A stretch of DNA of 64,000 nucleotides from Nitrosomonas sp. (GCA_024281825.1 JAMWZY010000001.1:62001-126000), one strand, 5' to 3'. Numbered from the stretch's first letter, positions 20,288-30,074 are shown. Numbers and translations: made by a program. The notes: a model not told the origin generated them from the sequence alone.

Positions 20288-21369
20288 CGCAGTTTCAGTG
20301 TCGACAATCCAATTAATACCAGGATCAGTGTAATGATCCAGAATCTCACCACTACCTGATTTTCTTTCCATCCTTTTAATTCGAAATGATGATGCAAGGG
20401 TGCCATACGAAACACTCGCTTTCCGAACATTTTGAACGAAGCGACTTGCAGCATTACCGATAGCGCTTCAACAACAAAAACACCTCCCATGATGACCAAT
20501 ACAATTTCTTGTCGCACAATCACGGTAACAACCCCTAAAGCAGCACCTAATGCAAGTGCACCGACATCGCCCATAAATACTTCAGCGGGGTACGCATTGA
20601 ACCATAAGAAAGCTAGTCCGGCACCCGCTAAGGCACCACAAAATACGGATAATTCTCCGGCATTGGGTATATACGGAATTCCCAGATATTTTGCAAACAC
20701 GCTGTGCCCTGCCACATAAGCAAATATTGCTAATGCGCTGCTCACCATGACCGTAGGCATGATTGCTAACCCATCCAATCCATCTGTGAGATTCACGGCG
20801 TTACTGGTGCCAACGATAACCAAGTAGGACAAAATGAGAAATCCAGTTACGCCAAGTGGAATGGCGACTTCCTTGAATAAAGGTACGATCATTTCGGTCT
20901 GCGCGGGTATTTCAGCTGTAAAAACCAGATATAAGGCCACAGCAATTGCAATGACAGATTGCCAGAAAAGCTTTGTCCTAGCGCGTAATCCTTTCGGATT
21001 ACGGTGAACGACTTTACGATAATCATCAACCCAGCCAATGATACCAAACCCTAAAGTTGTTATCAGCACGACCCAGATATAACGGTTCGTCAAATCCGCC
21101 CATAGCAAGGTAGTTAACACAATGGCAATGAGTATTAAAGCACCTCCCATAGTAGGTGTTCCGGCTTTAATCAGATGTGTTTGTGGACCATCGTCACGAA
21201 CCGATTGACCGATTTTGTAAGCCGTTAACTTACGGATCATCATGGGACCTACAACAAACGAAATCATTAATGCGGTTACCACCGCAAGCATTGCACGCAA
21301 AGTAATGTAGCTAAATACGTTGAATGCGCGGATATCTTGCGCAAGCCATTGGGATAAGATTAACAACAT
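20284..21369 (-). CDS. mraY: Phospho-MurNAc-pentapeptide transferase
   Basis: Ten-span membrane enzyme that loads the precursor onto undecaprenyl phosphate, forming lipid I. I use ATG 21369 ([19 protein letters not shown]), the usual betaproteobacterial start, giving 361 residues; four more codons are open upstream. Catalytic regions are [18 protein letters not shown] (paired aspartates), [13 protein letters not shown] and [14 protein letters not shown], with [13 protein letters not shown] near the C-terminus. Lies 50 bases after murF. Confidence 0.97.
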   Translation of the reverse strand: MLLILSQWLAQDIRAFNVFSYITLRAMLAVVTALMISFVVGPMMIRKLTAYKIGQSVRDDGPQTHLIKAGTPTMGGALILIAIVLTTLLWADLTNRYIWVVLITTLGFGIIGWVDDYRKVVHRNPKGLRARTKLFWQSVIAIAVALYLVFTAEIPAQTEMIVPLFKEVAIPLGVTGFLILSYLVIVGTSNAVNLTDGLDGLAIMPTVMVSSALAIFAYVAGHSVFAKYLGIPYIPNAGELSVFCGALAGAGLAFLWFNAYPAEVFMGDVGALALGAALGVVTVIVRQEIVLVIMGGVFVVEALSVMLQVASFKMFGKRVFRMAPLHHHFELKGWKENQVVVRFWIITLILVLIGLSTLKLR

Positions 21370-21418
21370 ACTGCTCTCCAACGGAATGTCGTTTTCAACT
21401 TATTAATGTTTACAATAT

Positions 21419-22810
21419 TCATGCGCTTGGAATCTCAAGGCGTTGAACAACACGTTCCATTTGCATAAAACGCGACCCTTTGATCAGGAAGGTGGCATCA
21501 TTCGCAAGCAGGCTACCTGCGGCATTCAATAAATCATCAATTGAATCAAAATGCTGCGCACCTTTACCAAAGGCTTCTGTCGCATAGGCGGATAACTTTC
21601 CCAGAGTCAACAATCGATCAAGCCCTGCATTACGTGCATCTTGGCCGATTTTTTGGTGTAATCTGATGGCAGAATCACCTAATTCACCCATATCCCCCAA
21701 CACTAGAATTTTTTTCCCCGATGATGCAGCTAAAACAGCCAGTGCAGCGCTTACTGAATCCGGATTAGCATTATAGGTATCATCCAAAAGCAAGGTATTA
21801 TGCAAGCCGCATTTTCTTTGTATGCGGCCTTTGACACCCGTGAAACTCTCTAATCCAGTAGCAATTTGCGTTTTATCGATTCGTAAAGCGACTGCCGCAG
21901 CTGCCGCAGCCAGCGCATTGTAGATATTATGGACACCAGGGACTTGCAAGCGCACAGTAACCTCGCCATCCGGTAATTTTAATTGCACTTGACTGGTTAA
22001 GACATTCATTTGGTAGGTTGCACCGATCTGTGCTGATTGATGTAAACCAAAATCAATTTGGTGGCATGAACTAGTACAATCCCGCCACAAAGACGCATAA
22101 GTGTCATCAGCATTAATAATAGCTGTGCCTTGATGACGTAATCCTTGAAAAATTTCCGCTTTAGCGCGCGCTACCGCTTCAATTGAACCAAGGCCCTCGA
22201 TATGCGCATTCCCAGCATTCGTAATTAAAGCCACACCAGGTTTTACTAATTGCGTCAGATAGGCAATTTCACCGATATGATTCATCCCCATCTCAAACAC
22301 GGCATATTGATGATGCTGGCGCAGTCGTAGCAACATTAATGGAACACCGATCTCATTGTTAAGATTACCTTCGGTAGCTAATACGGGGTCGTTTGATGGA
22401 ACGATCGATCTCTCCTTGACCCACGCAGCTTTACGCAGTATTGCAGCAACCATTTCTTTGACGGTTGTTTTACCGTTGCTACCGGTTATTCCGATCACTG
22501 GCAACTTAAATTGATTGCGCCAGAAAGCCGCTAATTGCCCCAAACTGGAACGTGTATCTTTGACTCTTAAAATAGGAACATTGAAAGCAGGTTGATCGAG
22601 CGTGATATTTTCATTGATGACCGCAGCAACAGCACCTTGCTTGATTGCGTTGGAAACAAATTTGCCACCCTCGAAATTTTTTCCAGACAAAGCAATAAAC
22701 AAATCTCCACTTTTTAAAGTACGGCTGTCGGTACTAACTCCAGTAAAAGAAACATCCTTTTCGAACCAATCAATTTGCAGCGCGGCAGCGGCTTGCTTAA
22801 CCGTCATCAT
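21419..22810 (-). CDS. murF: UDP-MurNAc-tripeptide D-alanyl-D-alanine ligase
   Basis: Adds D-Ala-D-Ala to complete the pentapeptide precursor. The 463 residues include TGVSTDSRTLKSGDLFIAL (N-terminal UDP-binding domain), [16 protein letters not shown] (P-loop), FEMGMNHIGEI, NAGNAHIEGLGS, DDTYNANPDS, and VLGDMGELG. The start overlaps the murE stop (ATGA). Two methionines stand at the start, so a three-base-shorter start is possible. Confidence 0.97.
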   Translation of the reverse strand: MMTVKQAAAALQIDWFEKDVSFTGVSTDSRTLKSGDLFIALSGKNFEGGKFVSNAIKQGAVAAVINENITLDQPAFNVPILRVKDTRSSLGQLAAFWRNQFKLPVIGITGSNGKTTVKEMVAAILRKAAWVKERSIVPSNDPVLATEGNLNNEIGVPLMLLRLRQHHQYAVFEMGMNHIGEIAYLTQLVKPGVALITNAGNAHIEGLGSIEAVARAKAEIFQGLRHQGTAIINADDTYASLWRDCTSSCHQIDFGLHQSAQIGATYQMNVLTSQVQLKLPDGEVTVRLQVPGVHNIYNALAAAAAAVALRIDKTQIATGLESFTGVKGRIQRKCGLHNTLLLDDTYNANPDSVSAALAVLAASSGKKILVLGDMGELGDSAIRLHQKIGQDARNAGLDRLLTLGKLSAYATEAFGKGAQHFDSIDDLLNAAGSLLANDATFLIKGSRFMQMERVVQRLEIPSA

Positions 22811-24357
22811 GACAGCACCTGCGTTTTTTTACTGACATCGTGTAGCACCTGACGCACTACTTCCGCATCACTGAAAGGGGTTTTTTTCCCTTTTATTTCT
22901 TGAAATCTTTCATGGCCTTTGCCGGCGATCAGAACAATATCACCCGCGTAAGCGTTATCAATAGCTTGATAGATTGCAAGCGCTCTATCAACTTCAATTT
23001 GATAGTTATTCTTTCGCGCACCGGAGGTGATATCACGAAGAATCGATGATGGGTCTTCGTTGCGCGGATTATCGCTGGTAAAAACAACATTATCCGCCAA
23101 TTTCGTTGCTACTTCGCCAACCATTGCGCGCTTACCTTTATCACGATTTCCGCCACAGCCGACTACACAGTGCAAGGAAGGATTGCGCGCTCTACTGCTT
23201 GTATCAGGAGGACTCGAACGCAATATTTCTTGCAGTGTATTCAGCACTTTTTCTAATGCATCTGGCGTATGCGCGTAATCAATAATGACTGTAACTTGGT
23301 TATTGTTGGTATATCGCTCCATACGACCGGGTATAGAGCGTACATGTTGCACCGCTTGTACTGCTTCGGAAAAATTGATACCACTGGCCAGCAAAGCTGC
23401 GATAACTGCCAATAGATTATAAGCATTAAACCTTCCCAGCACGGGCACCCTTAGGTGTTCATATGAGCCCCCATATTCGATATCAAATTCGATGCCATGC
23501 ATATCTGCATGAAGATTTGAACCAAGAACCACGAGCTCATTTTTAGCCGTATTGACGTATTCAGAATTTTTGAGGCCATAACCTATGGTTTGCACCACTT
23601 TATGCTTCAGTTGACGTGATAACTCAACTCCCAAAACATCATCCAGATTAATAACAGCGTACTTAAGCTCGGGCCAAAAAAACAAACGCGCTTTAGTCTC
23701 TGCATAGGCATCCATGCTCTGATGATAATCCAGGTGATCACGTGATAAATTCGTCAGCACGGCGATTGAAAATGTTGTTCCATTAATCCTTTCTTGCGCG
23801 ATGCCATGAGAAGAAACCTCCATGGCAACGCCATCGGCGCCTTGTTGTGCAAAATCTGCTAATAAGCGCTGTAGTACCAAAGCATCGGGTGTAGTATTTT
23901 CCGCTGGGGCAAGATCATCATAAAGACCGTTTCCTAATGTCCCAATGACAGCCATCTTTTTATTCAGATAGAGCATAGCCTGTGCATACCAATGAGAAAA
24001 CGATGTTTTGCCATTGGTGCCCGTTACCCCTACCATCCATAAGCGCTGTGATGGGTTTTCATAAACGTGACTGGCGATGAAGCCTGCGTTGGCTTTTAGC
24101 TCTGGAACAGCAAGTGAAGGAATGTCCCACGCTGGATTCCAAGAAAAATCGTGGGGATCCCACAATATAGCGTTGGCCCCAGCTGCAATTGCATTAGGGA
24201 TAAATTTTCGTCGATCAACTTCTTCTCCTGCATAAGCCACAAAAGTATCACCTGGTTTTATCTCGCGGCTATCCGAAACAAGATTTGTGATAGCTGCACC
24301 TAAATTATTCAACCCATTAAGATCAAACAATTTCCTAGGCTTTCTTTTGGTGGTCAT
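22807..24357 (-). CDS. murE: UDP-MurNAc-tripeptide synthetase (meso-diaminopimelate ligase)
   Basis: Adds the third amino acid to the stem peptide. The 516 residues show VSDSREIKPGDTFVA, GVTGTNGKTSFSHW (P-loop, near residue 115), NLSRDHLDYH, IPGRMERY, DYAHTPDALEK, and the substrate-selecting motif SDNPRNEDP (D-N-P-R), which points to meso-diaminopimelate rather than lysine. The protein is slightly longer than many MurE. It lies 6 bases after ftsI and overlaps murF. Confidence 0.97.
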   Translation of the reverse strand: MTTKRKPRKLFDLNGLNNLGAAITNLVSDSREIKPGDTFVAYAGEEVDRRKFIPNAIAAGANAILWDPHDFSWNPAWDIPSLAVPELKANAGFIASHVYENPSQRLWMVGVTGTNGKTSFSHWYAQAMLYLNKKMAVIGTLGNGLYDDLAPAENTTPDALVLQRLLADFAQQGADGVAMEVSSHGIAQERINGTTFSIAVLTNLSRDHLDYHQSMDAYAETKARLFFWPELKYAVINLDDVLGVELSRQLKHKVVQTIGYGLKNSEYVNTAKNELVVLGSNLHADMHGIEFDIEYGGSYEHLRVPVLGRFNAYNLLAVIAALLASGINFSEAVQAVQHVRSIPGRMERYTNNNQVTVIIDYAHTPDALEKVLNTLQEILRSSPPDTSSRARNPSLHCVVGCGGNRDKGKRAMVGEVATKLADNVVFTSDNPRNEDPSSILRDITSGARKNNYQIEVDRALAIYQAIDNAYAGDIVLIAGKGHERFQEIKGKKTPFSDAEVVRQVLHDVSKKTQVLS

Positions 24358-24363
24358 AGGCGG

Positions 24364-26088
24364 CTATCCCTCCTCATCGATTTCGGGAACCGCAGTGAAA
24401 GTCACAACGTTATTTGCCGGCGCATCCGGTGGAATATTTAAGATATGCAAAGCATTTGCCATAACTTTGCTAAAAACAGGTGCTGCTACGACGCCCCCAA
24501 AATGCTGGCCAGCAGAAGGTTCATCAATCATCACCGCGATAATGAGACGAGGGTTGGATGCGGGTGCGTATCCTACAAATGTAGCAATGTAACGCTTTTT
24601 AGCATACTGGCCATCAATGAGCTTATGCGCTGTTCCTGTTTTCCCGGCAACACGGTAACCGTTTATTTGTGCCAAAGGCGCCGTTCCTCCGGGCTTTGTC
24701 GCCATTTCTAGCATATCGCTCATGGTTTTTGCTGTGCTCGGAGAAATTACACGATACCCCATTAAAGGCATGTCTTGTTTCAATAGCGAAATGGGCTTCA
24801 GTTCTCCACCTGCAGTAAAAATCGTATAGGCGCGCGCAAGTTGCATCAAACTGGTAGAGATACCATGACCATAGGACATGGTAGCCTGCTCTATCGGTTT
24901 CCAAGTATTGTAGGGCCTTAACCGCCCACTGACTTCACCCGGAAATCCCGAATTTGTCGATATTCCAAATCCTGAACGATTAAACATTTCCCACATGGTT
25001 TGGGATTTTAATGACAGCGCTATTTTTGCGGTTCCTACATTACTCGACTGTTGAATGACTTGAGCTACCGTCAATTGCCCTTTATTGCCGACGTCACGGA
25101 TAGTACGCCCCCCGATCTGCATATTTCCTGGCGCTGTTTGCATCAACGTGTTGGCATTGACTCTACCTACTTCCATTGCAATAGCGACCGTAAACGGCTT
25201 TAGAGTGGATCCAGGCTCAAACGTGTCGATCAATGCTCGATTTCGGATTCTGTCATGGGAGATGGTAGATCGATTATTCGGATTATAGGTCGGCAAGTTA
25301 CTCAGTGCCAGAATTTCACCTGTTTGCGCATCTAAAACGATGATACTGCCTGCTTTAGCTTTATGTTGTTTTACTGCTTCTTTTAACTCAGCATGAGCAC
25401 GATACTGAATTCTTCGGTCAATCGATAAAAAAATATCTTGACCTTCCTTGGGCATGCGAATTTTTTCAACATCTTCAATAATTCGCCCTTTGTTATCTTT
25501 GATTACTTTGCGACTTCCTAGCTCTCCGTCGAGCATGCTTTGCCAACCACGTTCTACACCTTCTTGCCCCTCGTCGTTAATATCGGTAAAACCCAGCACA
25601 TGTGCGGCAAACTCGCCTTCCGGATAATAACGCTTGGATTCATAGCTAATATAGATACCAGGTATTTTTAAATTGATGGTTTCTTCTGCTAAATCTGGAA
25701 CCAACTGGCGCTTTAAGTAAACAAAACGGGTGTTTTTACGATTCAGCCGTTCATCAATTTGATCCGGAGGCATTGCAAGCAATGTTGATAGTTTTTTTAG
25801 TTTTTCTGGTGCGATCTCTACTAACTGAGGATCAGCATAAATAGAAGCGGTGGGAGAACTGATTGCAAGAATCTGTCCATTTCTATCCGTAATCATGCCT
25901 CTGTTGGCATTCATTTCGACTACACGACTATAACGAGACTCTCCCTTTTCTTGTAGAAAATCATTATGCATTCCTTGTAAATAAGCTGCGCGGCCCATTA
26001 ATGCAATAAAACCCAATACCAAAACAAACAATATCAACCGTGAACGCCATGGCGGCAAATCGATTGGCTGAATGCAATGGTTAATCAC
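24364..26088 (-). CDS. ftsI: Septal transpeptidase FtsI (PBP3)
   Basis: Class B penicillin-binding protein that cross-links septal peptidoglycan. The 574 residues have a short cytoplasmic tail, one membrane span (about residues 17-36), a pedestal domain and a transpeptidase domain with all three motifs: S-T-L-K (EPGSTLKPFT), S-S-N (QQSSNVGTAK) and K-T-G-T (VAGKTGTAHK). The start codon is GTG at 26088, overlapping ftsL by 8 bases. Expected to work with FtsW encoded in the same cluster. Confidence 0.96.
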   Translation of the reverse strand: MINHCIQPIDLPPWRSRLILFVLVLGFIALMGRAAYLQGMHNDFLQEKGESRYSRVVEMNANRGMITDRNGQILAISSPTASIYADPQLVEIAPEKLKKLSTLLAMPPDQIDERLNRKNTRFVYLKRQLVPDLAEETINLKIPGIYISYESKRYYPEGEFAAHVLGFTDINDEGQEGVERGWQSMLDGELGSRKVIKDNKGRIIEDVEKIRMPKEGQDIFLSIDRRIQYRAHAELKEAVKQHKAKAGSIIVLDAQTGEILALSNLPTYNPNNRSTISHDRIRNRALIDTFEPGSTLKPFTVAIAMEVGRVNANTLMQTAPGNMQIGGRTIRDVGNKGQLTVAQVIQQSSNVGTAKIALSLKSQTMWEMFNRSGFGISTNSGFPGEVSGRLRPYNTWKPIEQATMSYGHGISTSLMQLARAYTIFTAGGELKPISLLKQDMPLMGYRVISPSTAKTMSDMLEMATKPGGTAPLAQINGYRVAGKTGTAHKLIDGQYAKKRYIATFVGYAPASNPRLIIAVMIDEPSAGQHFGGVVAAPVFSKVMANALHILNIPPDAPANNVVTFTAVPEIDEEG

Positions 26089-26383
26089 GCTGCAACCTCG
26101 AATCCACGTCTGCCGGAGCCGTTTCTATCGTGACGATTTGTATTGTTGACGTAGGCGGAATAATCATATCCAAATGTTCCCGTGCAATGCTCTCAATTCG
26201 ACCATGCATAATCAGCGTACTTTGTTCTAATTGCAATTTCCCCCATTCAATATCCAGTTTACGTTCTATTTGTTTTTCATTTTCGAGCGCCATAAAAAGC
26301 TTACGCGAAGTGTGCTGCGCATTAACTACACCTAGCGCCGAAATGATTAATATCACCAAAAAGAATACATTTACTCTGAACAA
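26081..26383 (-). CDS. ftsL: Cell division protein FtsL
   Basis: Small bitopic divisome protein, 100 residues: a span at about residues 4-23 (FFLVILIISALGVVNA), the typical QHTSRKLF junction, and a periplasmic leucine-zipper-like coiled coil (EKQIERKLDIEWGKLQLEQ). Partner of FtsB and FtsQ. The start is TTG at 26383, chosen because it gives the family N-terminus and lies 12 bases after the rsmH stop with a GGAA upstream. The end overlaps ftsI. Confidence 0.9.
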   Translation of the reverse strand: MFRVNVFFLVILIISALGVVNAQHTSRKLFMALENEKQIERKLDIEWGKLQLEQSTLIMHGRIESIAREHLDMIIPPTSTIQIVTIETAPADVDSRLQRD

Positions 26384-26395
26384 GCTTGATCATTC

Positions 26396-27331
26396 CTATT
26401 GAGCAATTCTTTCCGCGACACGCATGATTGCGCTTCTCGCTCTAGGGTTATTTTTCAATTCATCTGGCCCCGGACGTACTTTCCCAATCCGCTTCAATTT
26501 TTGCTTGCCCCAACGCTGCAACTCTTCTTGCGTGAGCGGTATTTGCCTAGGCAAAGAAGGTGCTCCTGTCTCTCGCTGCATAAACTGCTTGACAAGCCTG
26601 TCTTCCAGAGAGTGGAAGCTAATGACCACCAGCCTCCCCCCAACGGACAATAACTCAACAGACTGCGGCAGCGTTACCGACAATTCCTTAAGCTCCTGAT
26701 TGATATGAATCCGGATCGCCTGAAAAGTGCGCGTCGCCGGGTGCCGCATAATTTCGCGCTGGCGCTGACGCGAGCGCACAACACCTGCGACAATTTCGGC
26801 AAGTTGCCATGTGGTATCAATAGGCTGCCGCGCTCTTGCCACAATAATCGCTCTTGCAATCTGCTGAGCATACCGTTCTTCGCCATATTCTTTAATCACC
26901 CATTTCAGTTCATCTTCAGTGACTGATGCAATCCATCCCGCAGCAGACTCTCCCCTTGTTACATCCATGCGCATATCTAAAGGTCCGGTGGATTGAAAAC
27001 TAAATCCACGTGAGACATCCTCTAATTGCGGTGACGACACCCCTAAATCCAACAATATCCCGTCAATATGCGTAATTTGCATTTGTTGCAATCTTTGTTG
27101 AAGCTGTGAAAAACTCGCGTGTACGATGCAAAATCGCTTGTCTTCAATTACATTCCCCACCGCAACTGCACTGACATCTTTATCAAAAGCTATTAACCGA
27201 CCTTGTTCGTTGAGTTGCGACAAAATGCGCGCACTATGCCCACCCCTTCCGAACGTCCCATCCACATAAATGCCGCACGGTTTTATTGCTAACGCGTCAA
27301 TTGCTTCATCCAACAATACAGGAATGTGCAT
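26396..27331 (-). CDS. rsmH: 16S rRNA m4C1402 methyltransferase RsmH
   Basis: Methylates N4 of C1402 in the 16S rRNA decoding site (formerly MraW). The 311 residues begin HIPVLLDEAIDAL and show the SAM motif VDGTFGRGGHS, LLDLGVSSPQLE, the internal helical insert, and VISFHSLEDRLVK near residue 235, plus RARSAIMRVAER at the end. Lies 11 bases downstream of mraZ, as is usual. Confidence 0.97.
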   Translation of the reverse strand: MHIPVLLDEAIDALAIKPCGIYVDGTFGRGGHSARILSQLNEQGRLIAFDKDVSAVAVGNVIEDKRFCIVHASFSQLQQRLQQMQITHIDGILLDLGVSSPQLEDVSRGFSFQSTGPLDMRMDVTRGESAAGWIASVTEDELKWVIKEYGEERYAQQIARAIIVARARQPIDTTWQLAEIVAGVVRSRQRQREIMRHPATRTFQAIRIHINQELKELSVTLPQSVELLSVGGRLVVISFHSLEDRLVKQFMQRETGAPSLPRQIPLTQEELQRWGKQKLKRIGKVRPGPDELKNNPRARSAIMRVAERIAQ

Positions 27332-27342
27332 TTATTGCTGTA

Positions 27343-27783
27343 TCACAACGAAAAGCCTTTTAATTCGGGTGGCATATCTCCATCAATAAAAGTAGTGCTG
27401 GCGATTTTAAATTTCCATTGTGCATCGTCCCATAGCTCAAATTTGGCACCTTGGCCGACCAAAGCTATTTCCTTGTTTAATCCGGCAAATTGACGTAGTG
27501 GTGCCGAAATTAGAATACGACCAGTGTTATCCATTTCGACTTCGCTGGCCATACCTATCAGCAATCGCTGTAGATTCCGAGATCTCTCGTCAAGACCGAG
27601 GCTATTGAATTTTTGTTCGATGGGTTCCCAAGCAGGTAGCGGATAAATTAATAGGCATTTTGAAGGATCGGCAGTAACGATTAATTGCCCTTCGCATGAA
27701 GACATGAGCTCGTCACGGTATTTAGAAGGTATAGCCATCCTCCCTTTCGCATCCAAGTTGAGTTGCGCAACACCACGAAACAT
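27343..27783 (-). CDS. mraZ: Transcriptional regulator MraZ
   Basis: AbrB/SpoVT-like ring-forming DNA-binding protein that represses the dcw cluster. I use ATG 27783 (MFRGVAQLNLDAKGRMAIP, 146 residues), the universal family start, with GAAAGGGGC just upstream; the in-frame extension to 27831 would overlap the operator. Two tandem repeats each have the D-x-K-G-R motif: LDAKGRMAIPSKYR near residue 10 and MDNTGRILISAPLRQF near residue 87 (the second is D-N-T-G-R). First gene of the cluster. Confidence 0.96.
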   Translation of the reverse strand: MFRGVAQLNLDAKGRMAIPSKYRDELMSSCEGQLIVTADPSKCLLIYPLPAWEPIEQKFNSLGLDERSRNLQRLLIGMASEVEMDNTGRILISAPLRQFAGLNKEIALVGQGAKFELWDDAQWKFKIASTTFIDGDMPPELKGFSL

Positions 27784-27811
27784 AACGCCCCTTTCTATTT
27801 CAGAAACGATA

Positions 27812-27851
27812 AGAAATACACAAATCCCCACATTTCTCCACCAATATCCAC
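27812..27851 (-). promoter_or_regulatory. Probable MraZ operator: GTGG repeats every 10 bp
   Basis: Read on the minus strand, three GTGG-headed decamers follow each other exactly: GTGGATATTG, GTGGAGAAAT, GTGGGGATTT, then a weaker GTGTATTTCT. MraZ proteins are known to bind short G-rich direct repeats with about one helical turn spacing upstream of their own gene. The array lies about 30-70 bases before the mraZ ATG and begins at the -10 element, a position that would block transcription. Confidence 0.75.
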
Positions 27852-27878
27852 TTTAATCAAAAAAAATGATCTCGTCAA
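27850..27878 (-). promoter_or_regulatory. Probable sigma-70 promoter of the dcw cluster
   Basis: On the minus strand a -35 TTGACG (27878-27873), a 17-base spacer and a -10 TAAAGT (27855-27850) stand directly in front of the GTGG repeats. The -35 is near consensus and the -10 matches four of six. This would start transcription about 60 bases upstream of mraZ. No start site is proven. Confidence 0.55.
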
Positions 27879-28100
27879 GCAAATATTGGGACATTTATTG
27901 TTTATGTGACAACAACTTAAGAGCGTATCGATCAGAACAATGTAACTGTAATTTTGTAGATAAATAAATAGGATAGAAGAATAATTGAATGTTTAATGTG
28001 AGGTTTTTGTCGCACTAAATTGATAATGAGAGTACATGTAGTCATTAAACTTACTTAACCTTGCTATACTGAAGCTTTTTCACACATCGCATTTTGTCAA

Positions 28101-28718
28101 ATGACACCCAGCTATTGGAAACAAGCAACGAAGGAATTGGCGCAAAACGATGCTGTATTGCGGGATCTGATTTGTTGTTTTAAGCAAGAAAAATTTGTAT
28201 CACACGGCTGCGCATTCACTACGCTAACACGCTCAATCGTGGGGCAGCAGATTTCTGTTAAAGCGGCTGAAAGTGTTTGGCAAAAGATCATTAGTAATAT
28301 GGCTGGATTTTCACCAGCTACAATCCTTGCATCGCAAGATGAACTATTGCGGTCGTGCGGATTATCGAGACAAAAAGTGGCCTATATAAGAGATTTAGCT
28401 CAGTATTTTACCAATACGCCACAACCTGAATGCGCTTGGGTAACATTTACTGATCAAGCATTGATCACGGAGTTAACCAAAATCAAAGGCATCGGTCGGT
28501 GGACCGCAGAAATGTTTCTGATTTTCCACATGCAACGACCCGATGTATTACCGTTGGACGATATCGGCTTGCAGCGTGCAATCAGTCGTTACTACAATGA
28601 TAATCAACCGATTGACAAAAAAAAGATGAATGAGATCGCTTTGCCTTGGCGTCCCTGGCGCTCAGTAGCCACATGGTATTTGTGGCGCGCACTTGACCCA
28701 CTACCGGTAGAATATTAG
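28101..28718 (+). CDS. DNA-3-methyladenine glycosylase (AlkA-type HhH-GPD)
   Basis: Base-excision repair glycosylase for alkylated purines. The 205-residue protein consists of the HhH-GPD core only, lacking the N-terminal domain of E. coli AlkA. Seen: FTTLTRSIVGQQISVKAA, a helix-hairpin-helix KIKGIGRWTAEMFLIF near residue 131, and PLDDIGLQRAI with the catalytic aspartate. Transcribed divergently from the dcw cluster across a 317-base gap that carries the mraZ promoter and operator; beyond those it is AT-rich with nothing else recognised. Confidence 0.88.
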   Translation: MTPSYWKQATKELAQNDAVLRDLICCFKQEKFVSHGCAFTTLTRSIVGQQISVKAAESVWQKIISNMAGFSPATILASQDELLRSCGLSRQKVAYIRDLAQYFTNTPQPECAWVTFTDQALITELTKIKGIGRWTAEMFLIFHMQRPDVLPLDDIGLQRAISRYYNDNQPIDKKKMNEIALPWRPWRSVATWYLWRALDPLPVEY

Positions 28719-28747
28719 CAAGTAAAAGCGCTCTATTATTGCCAATA

Positions 28748-29701
28748 ATGACATCATTCCAGTATCTATCGATTGTTATTCCTTGTTTCAATGAAGAAGA
28801 AGGGCTTGATGCATTATTTGCGCGACTAGAAAATACTTTGGAACAACTCAATGAGTTTCATTATGAAATTATTTGTGTCGATGATGGTAGTCGGGATAAC
28901 ACTCTAGCAATACTCTGTCAACATGCAGCACGCAATCGAAATATTGTTGTTTTAGAACTTTCACGTAATTTTGGTAAAGAAGCAGCATTGACAGCAGGCC
29001 TAGATACTGCACGAGGTGATGCCATTATTCCACTCGATGCCGATTTACAACACCCACCTGAATTAATTATTGAAATGGTAAGGCAGTGGAAAAATGGTTA
29101 CGATGTTGTATTGGCACGGCGCACTACACGCGAAATAGATCATCCGCTTCAGCGGTATATCACGCAGAAATTTTATCGTTTACATAATCGCATCTCGGAG
29201 TGCACTATTCCTCGCGATGTTGGCGATTTCCGCTTAATGGATAAGCGAGTTGTAGAAGCACTCAAACAATTGCCAGAGCGTCGACGTTTTATGAAAGGTT
29301 TGTTCGCTTGGGTGGGATTTAATCAAATTATCGTCGATTTTGTCGTTGAGCCGCGTAGAACTGGAAAGTCAACTTTTAATCGACGTCGATTGTGGTCACT
29401 AGGAGTAGAAGGCATTACCAGTTTTAGTACCGCACCATTAGCCATATGGGCTTATGCCGGACTTACTGTAGCCATTCTATCATTTGTGTACGGTTGCTGG
29501 ATTGTTTTAAAAACCTTGATATTTGGTGTTGATGTACCAGGTTATGCCTCATTGTTGACGGCAGTACTTTTTCTCGGTGGCATTCAGCTCATGGGAATCG
29601 GCGTTTTGGGTGAATATATCGGGCGAATATACAGCGAAAGCAAGCAAAGACCCATTTATATTGTCAGACAATGTTACGGTAAACAAGACACGCATGATTG
29701 A
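28748..29701 (+). CDS. Family 2 glycosyltransferase, GtrB/polyprenyl-phosphate type
   Basis: Cytoplasmic-face enzyme expected to transfer a sugar from a nucleotide donor to undecaprenyl phosphate. It begins IVIPCFNEEEG, has the DDGSRDNT and PLDADLQHPPELI (D-x-D) donor motifs, the family stretch VGDFRLMDKRVVEALKQLPERRRFMKG, then two C-terminal membrane spans (about residues 235-290). I chose ATG 28748; a TTG nine bases earlier is possible. No clear ribosome-binding site. The stop overlaps the start of the GtrA-type gene by 8 bases. Confidence 0.88.
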   Translation: MTSFQYLSIVIPCFNEEEGLDALFARLENTLEQLNEFHYEIICVDDGSRDNTLAILCQHAARNRNIVVLELSRNFGKEAALTAGLDTARGDAIIPLDADLQHPPELIIEMVRQWKNGYDVVLARRTTREIDHPLQRYITQKFYRLHNRISECTIPRDVGDFRLMDKRVVEALKQLPERRRFMKGLFAWVGFNQIIVDFVVEPRRTGKSTFNRRRLWSLGVEGITSFSTAPLAIWAYAGLTVAILSFVYGCWIVLKTLIFGVDVPGYASLLTAVLFLGGIQLMGIGVLGEYIGRIYSESKQRPIYIVRQCYGKQDTHD

Positions 29702-30074
29702 TCGGGAAACAGGGCGGCAACTTACTGGATTTTCTTTAATTGGCGTCTTTAACACGATCATACATTTGGTAATTGTTATTGGTTTAGTGGAAATTTTCTT
29801 CGTCCACCCAATGCCAGCAAATGCGATTGCTTTTATTTGTGCCAACCTTTTTTCATTCTGGGCAAATAGTCGCTGGTCATTTCAAACCACTTTAACGCGT
29901 CAACGATATCTACGTTTTTTTATCGTATCTCTGATAGGATTACTCGTTTCCATTTCGGCGATTGCTGTCAGCGAGGTTTTGAAATGGCATTACCTCATCG
30001 GTGTTGCTATCTCCTTTTGCATCATGCCATTCTTAACTTTTATTGCCCATAGGCTATGGACTTACAAGAAATAA
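29694..30074 (+). CDS. GtrA-family membrane protein (probable lipid-linked sugar flippase)
   Basis: 126 residues with four hydrophobic segments and the GtrA features: FSLIGVFNTIIHLVIV at the start, NLFSFWANSRWSF (N-F-x-x-x-R-x-W-x-F type) in the middle, and FIAHRLWTYKK at the end. GtrA proteins are thought to flip polyprenyl-phosphate-linked sugars made by a GtrB partner, which here is the upstream overlapping gene. The ATG at 29694 lies within the last codons of that gene, consistent with coupled translation. Confidence 0.85.
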   Translation: MIDRETGRQLTGFSLIGVFNTIIHLVIVIGLVEIFFVHPMPANAIAFICANLFSFWANSRWSFQTTLTRQRYLRFFIVSLIGLLVSISAIAVSEVLKWHYLIGVAISFCIMPFLTFIAHRLWTYKK

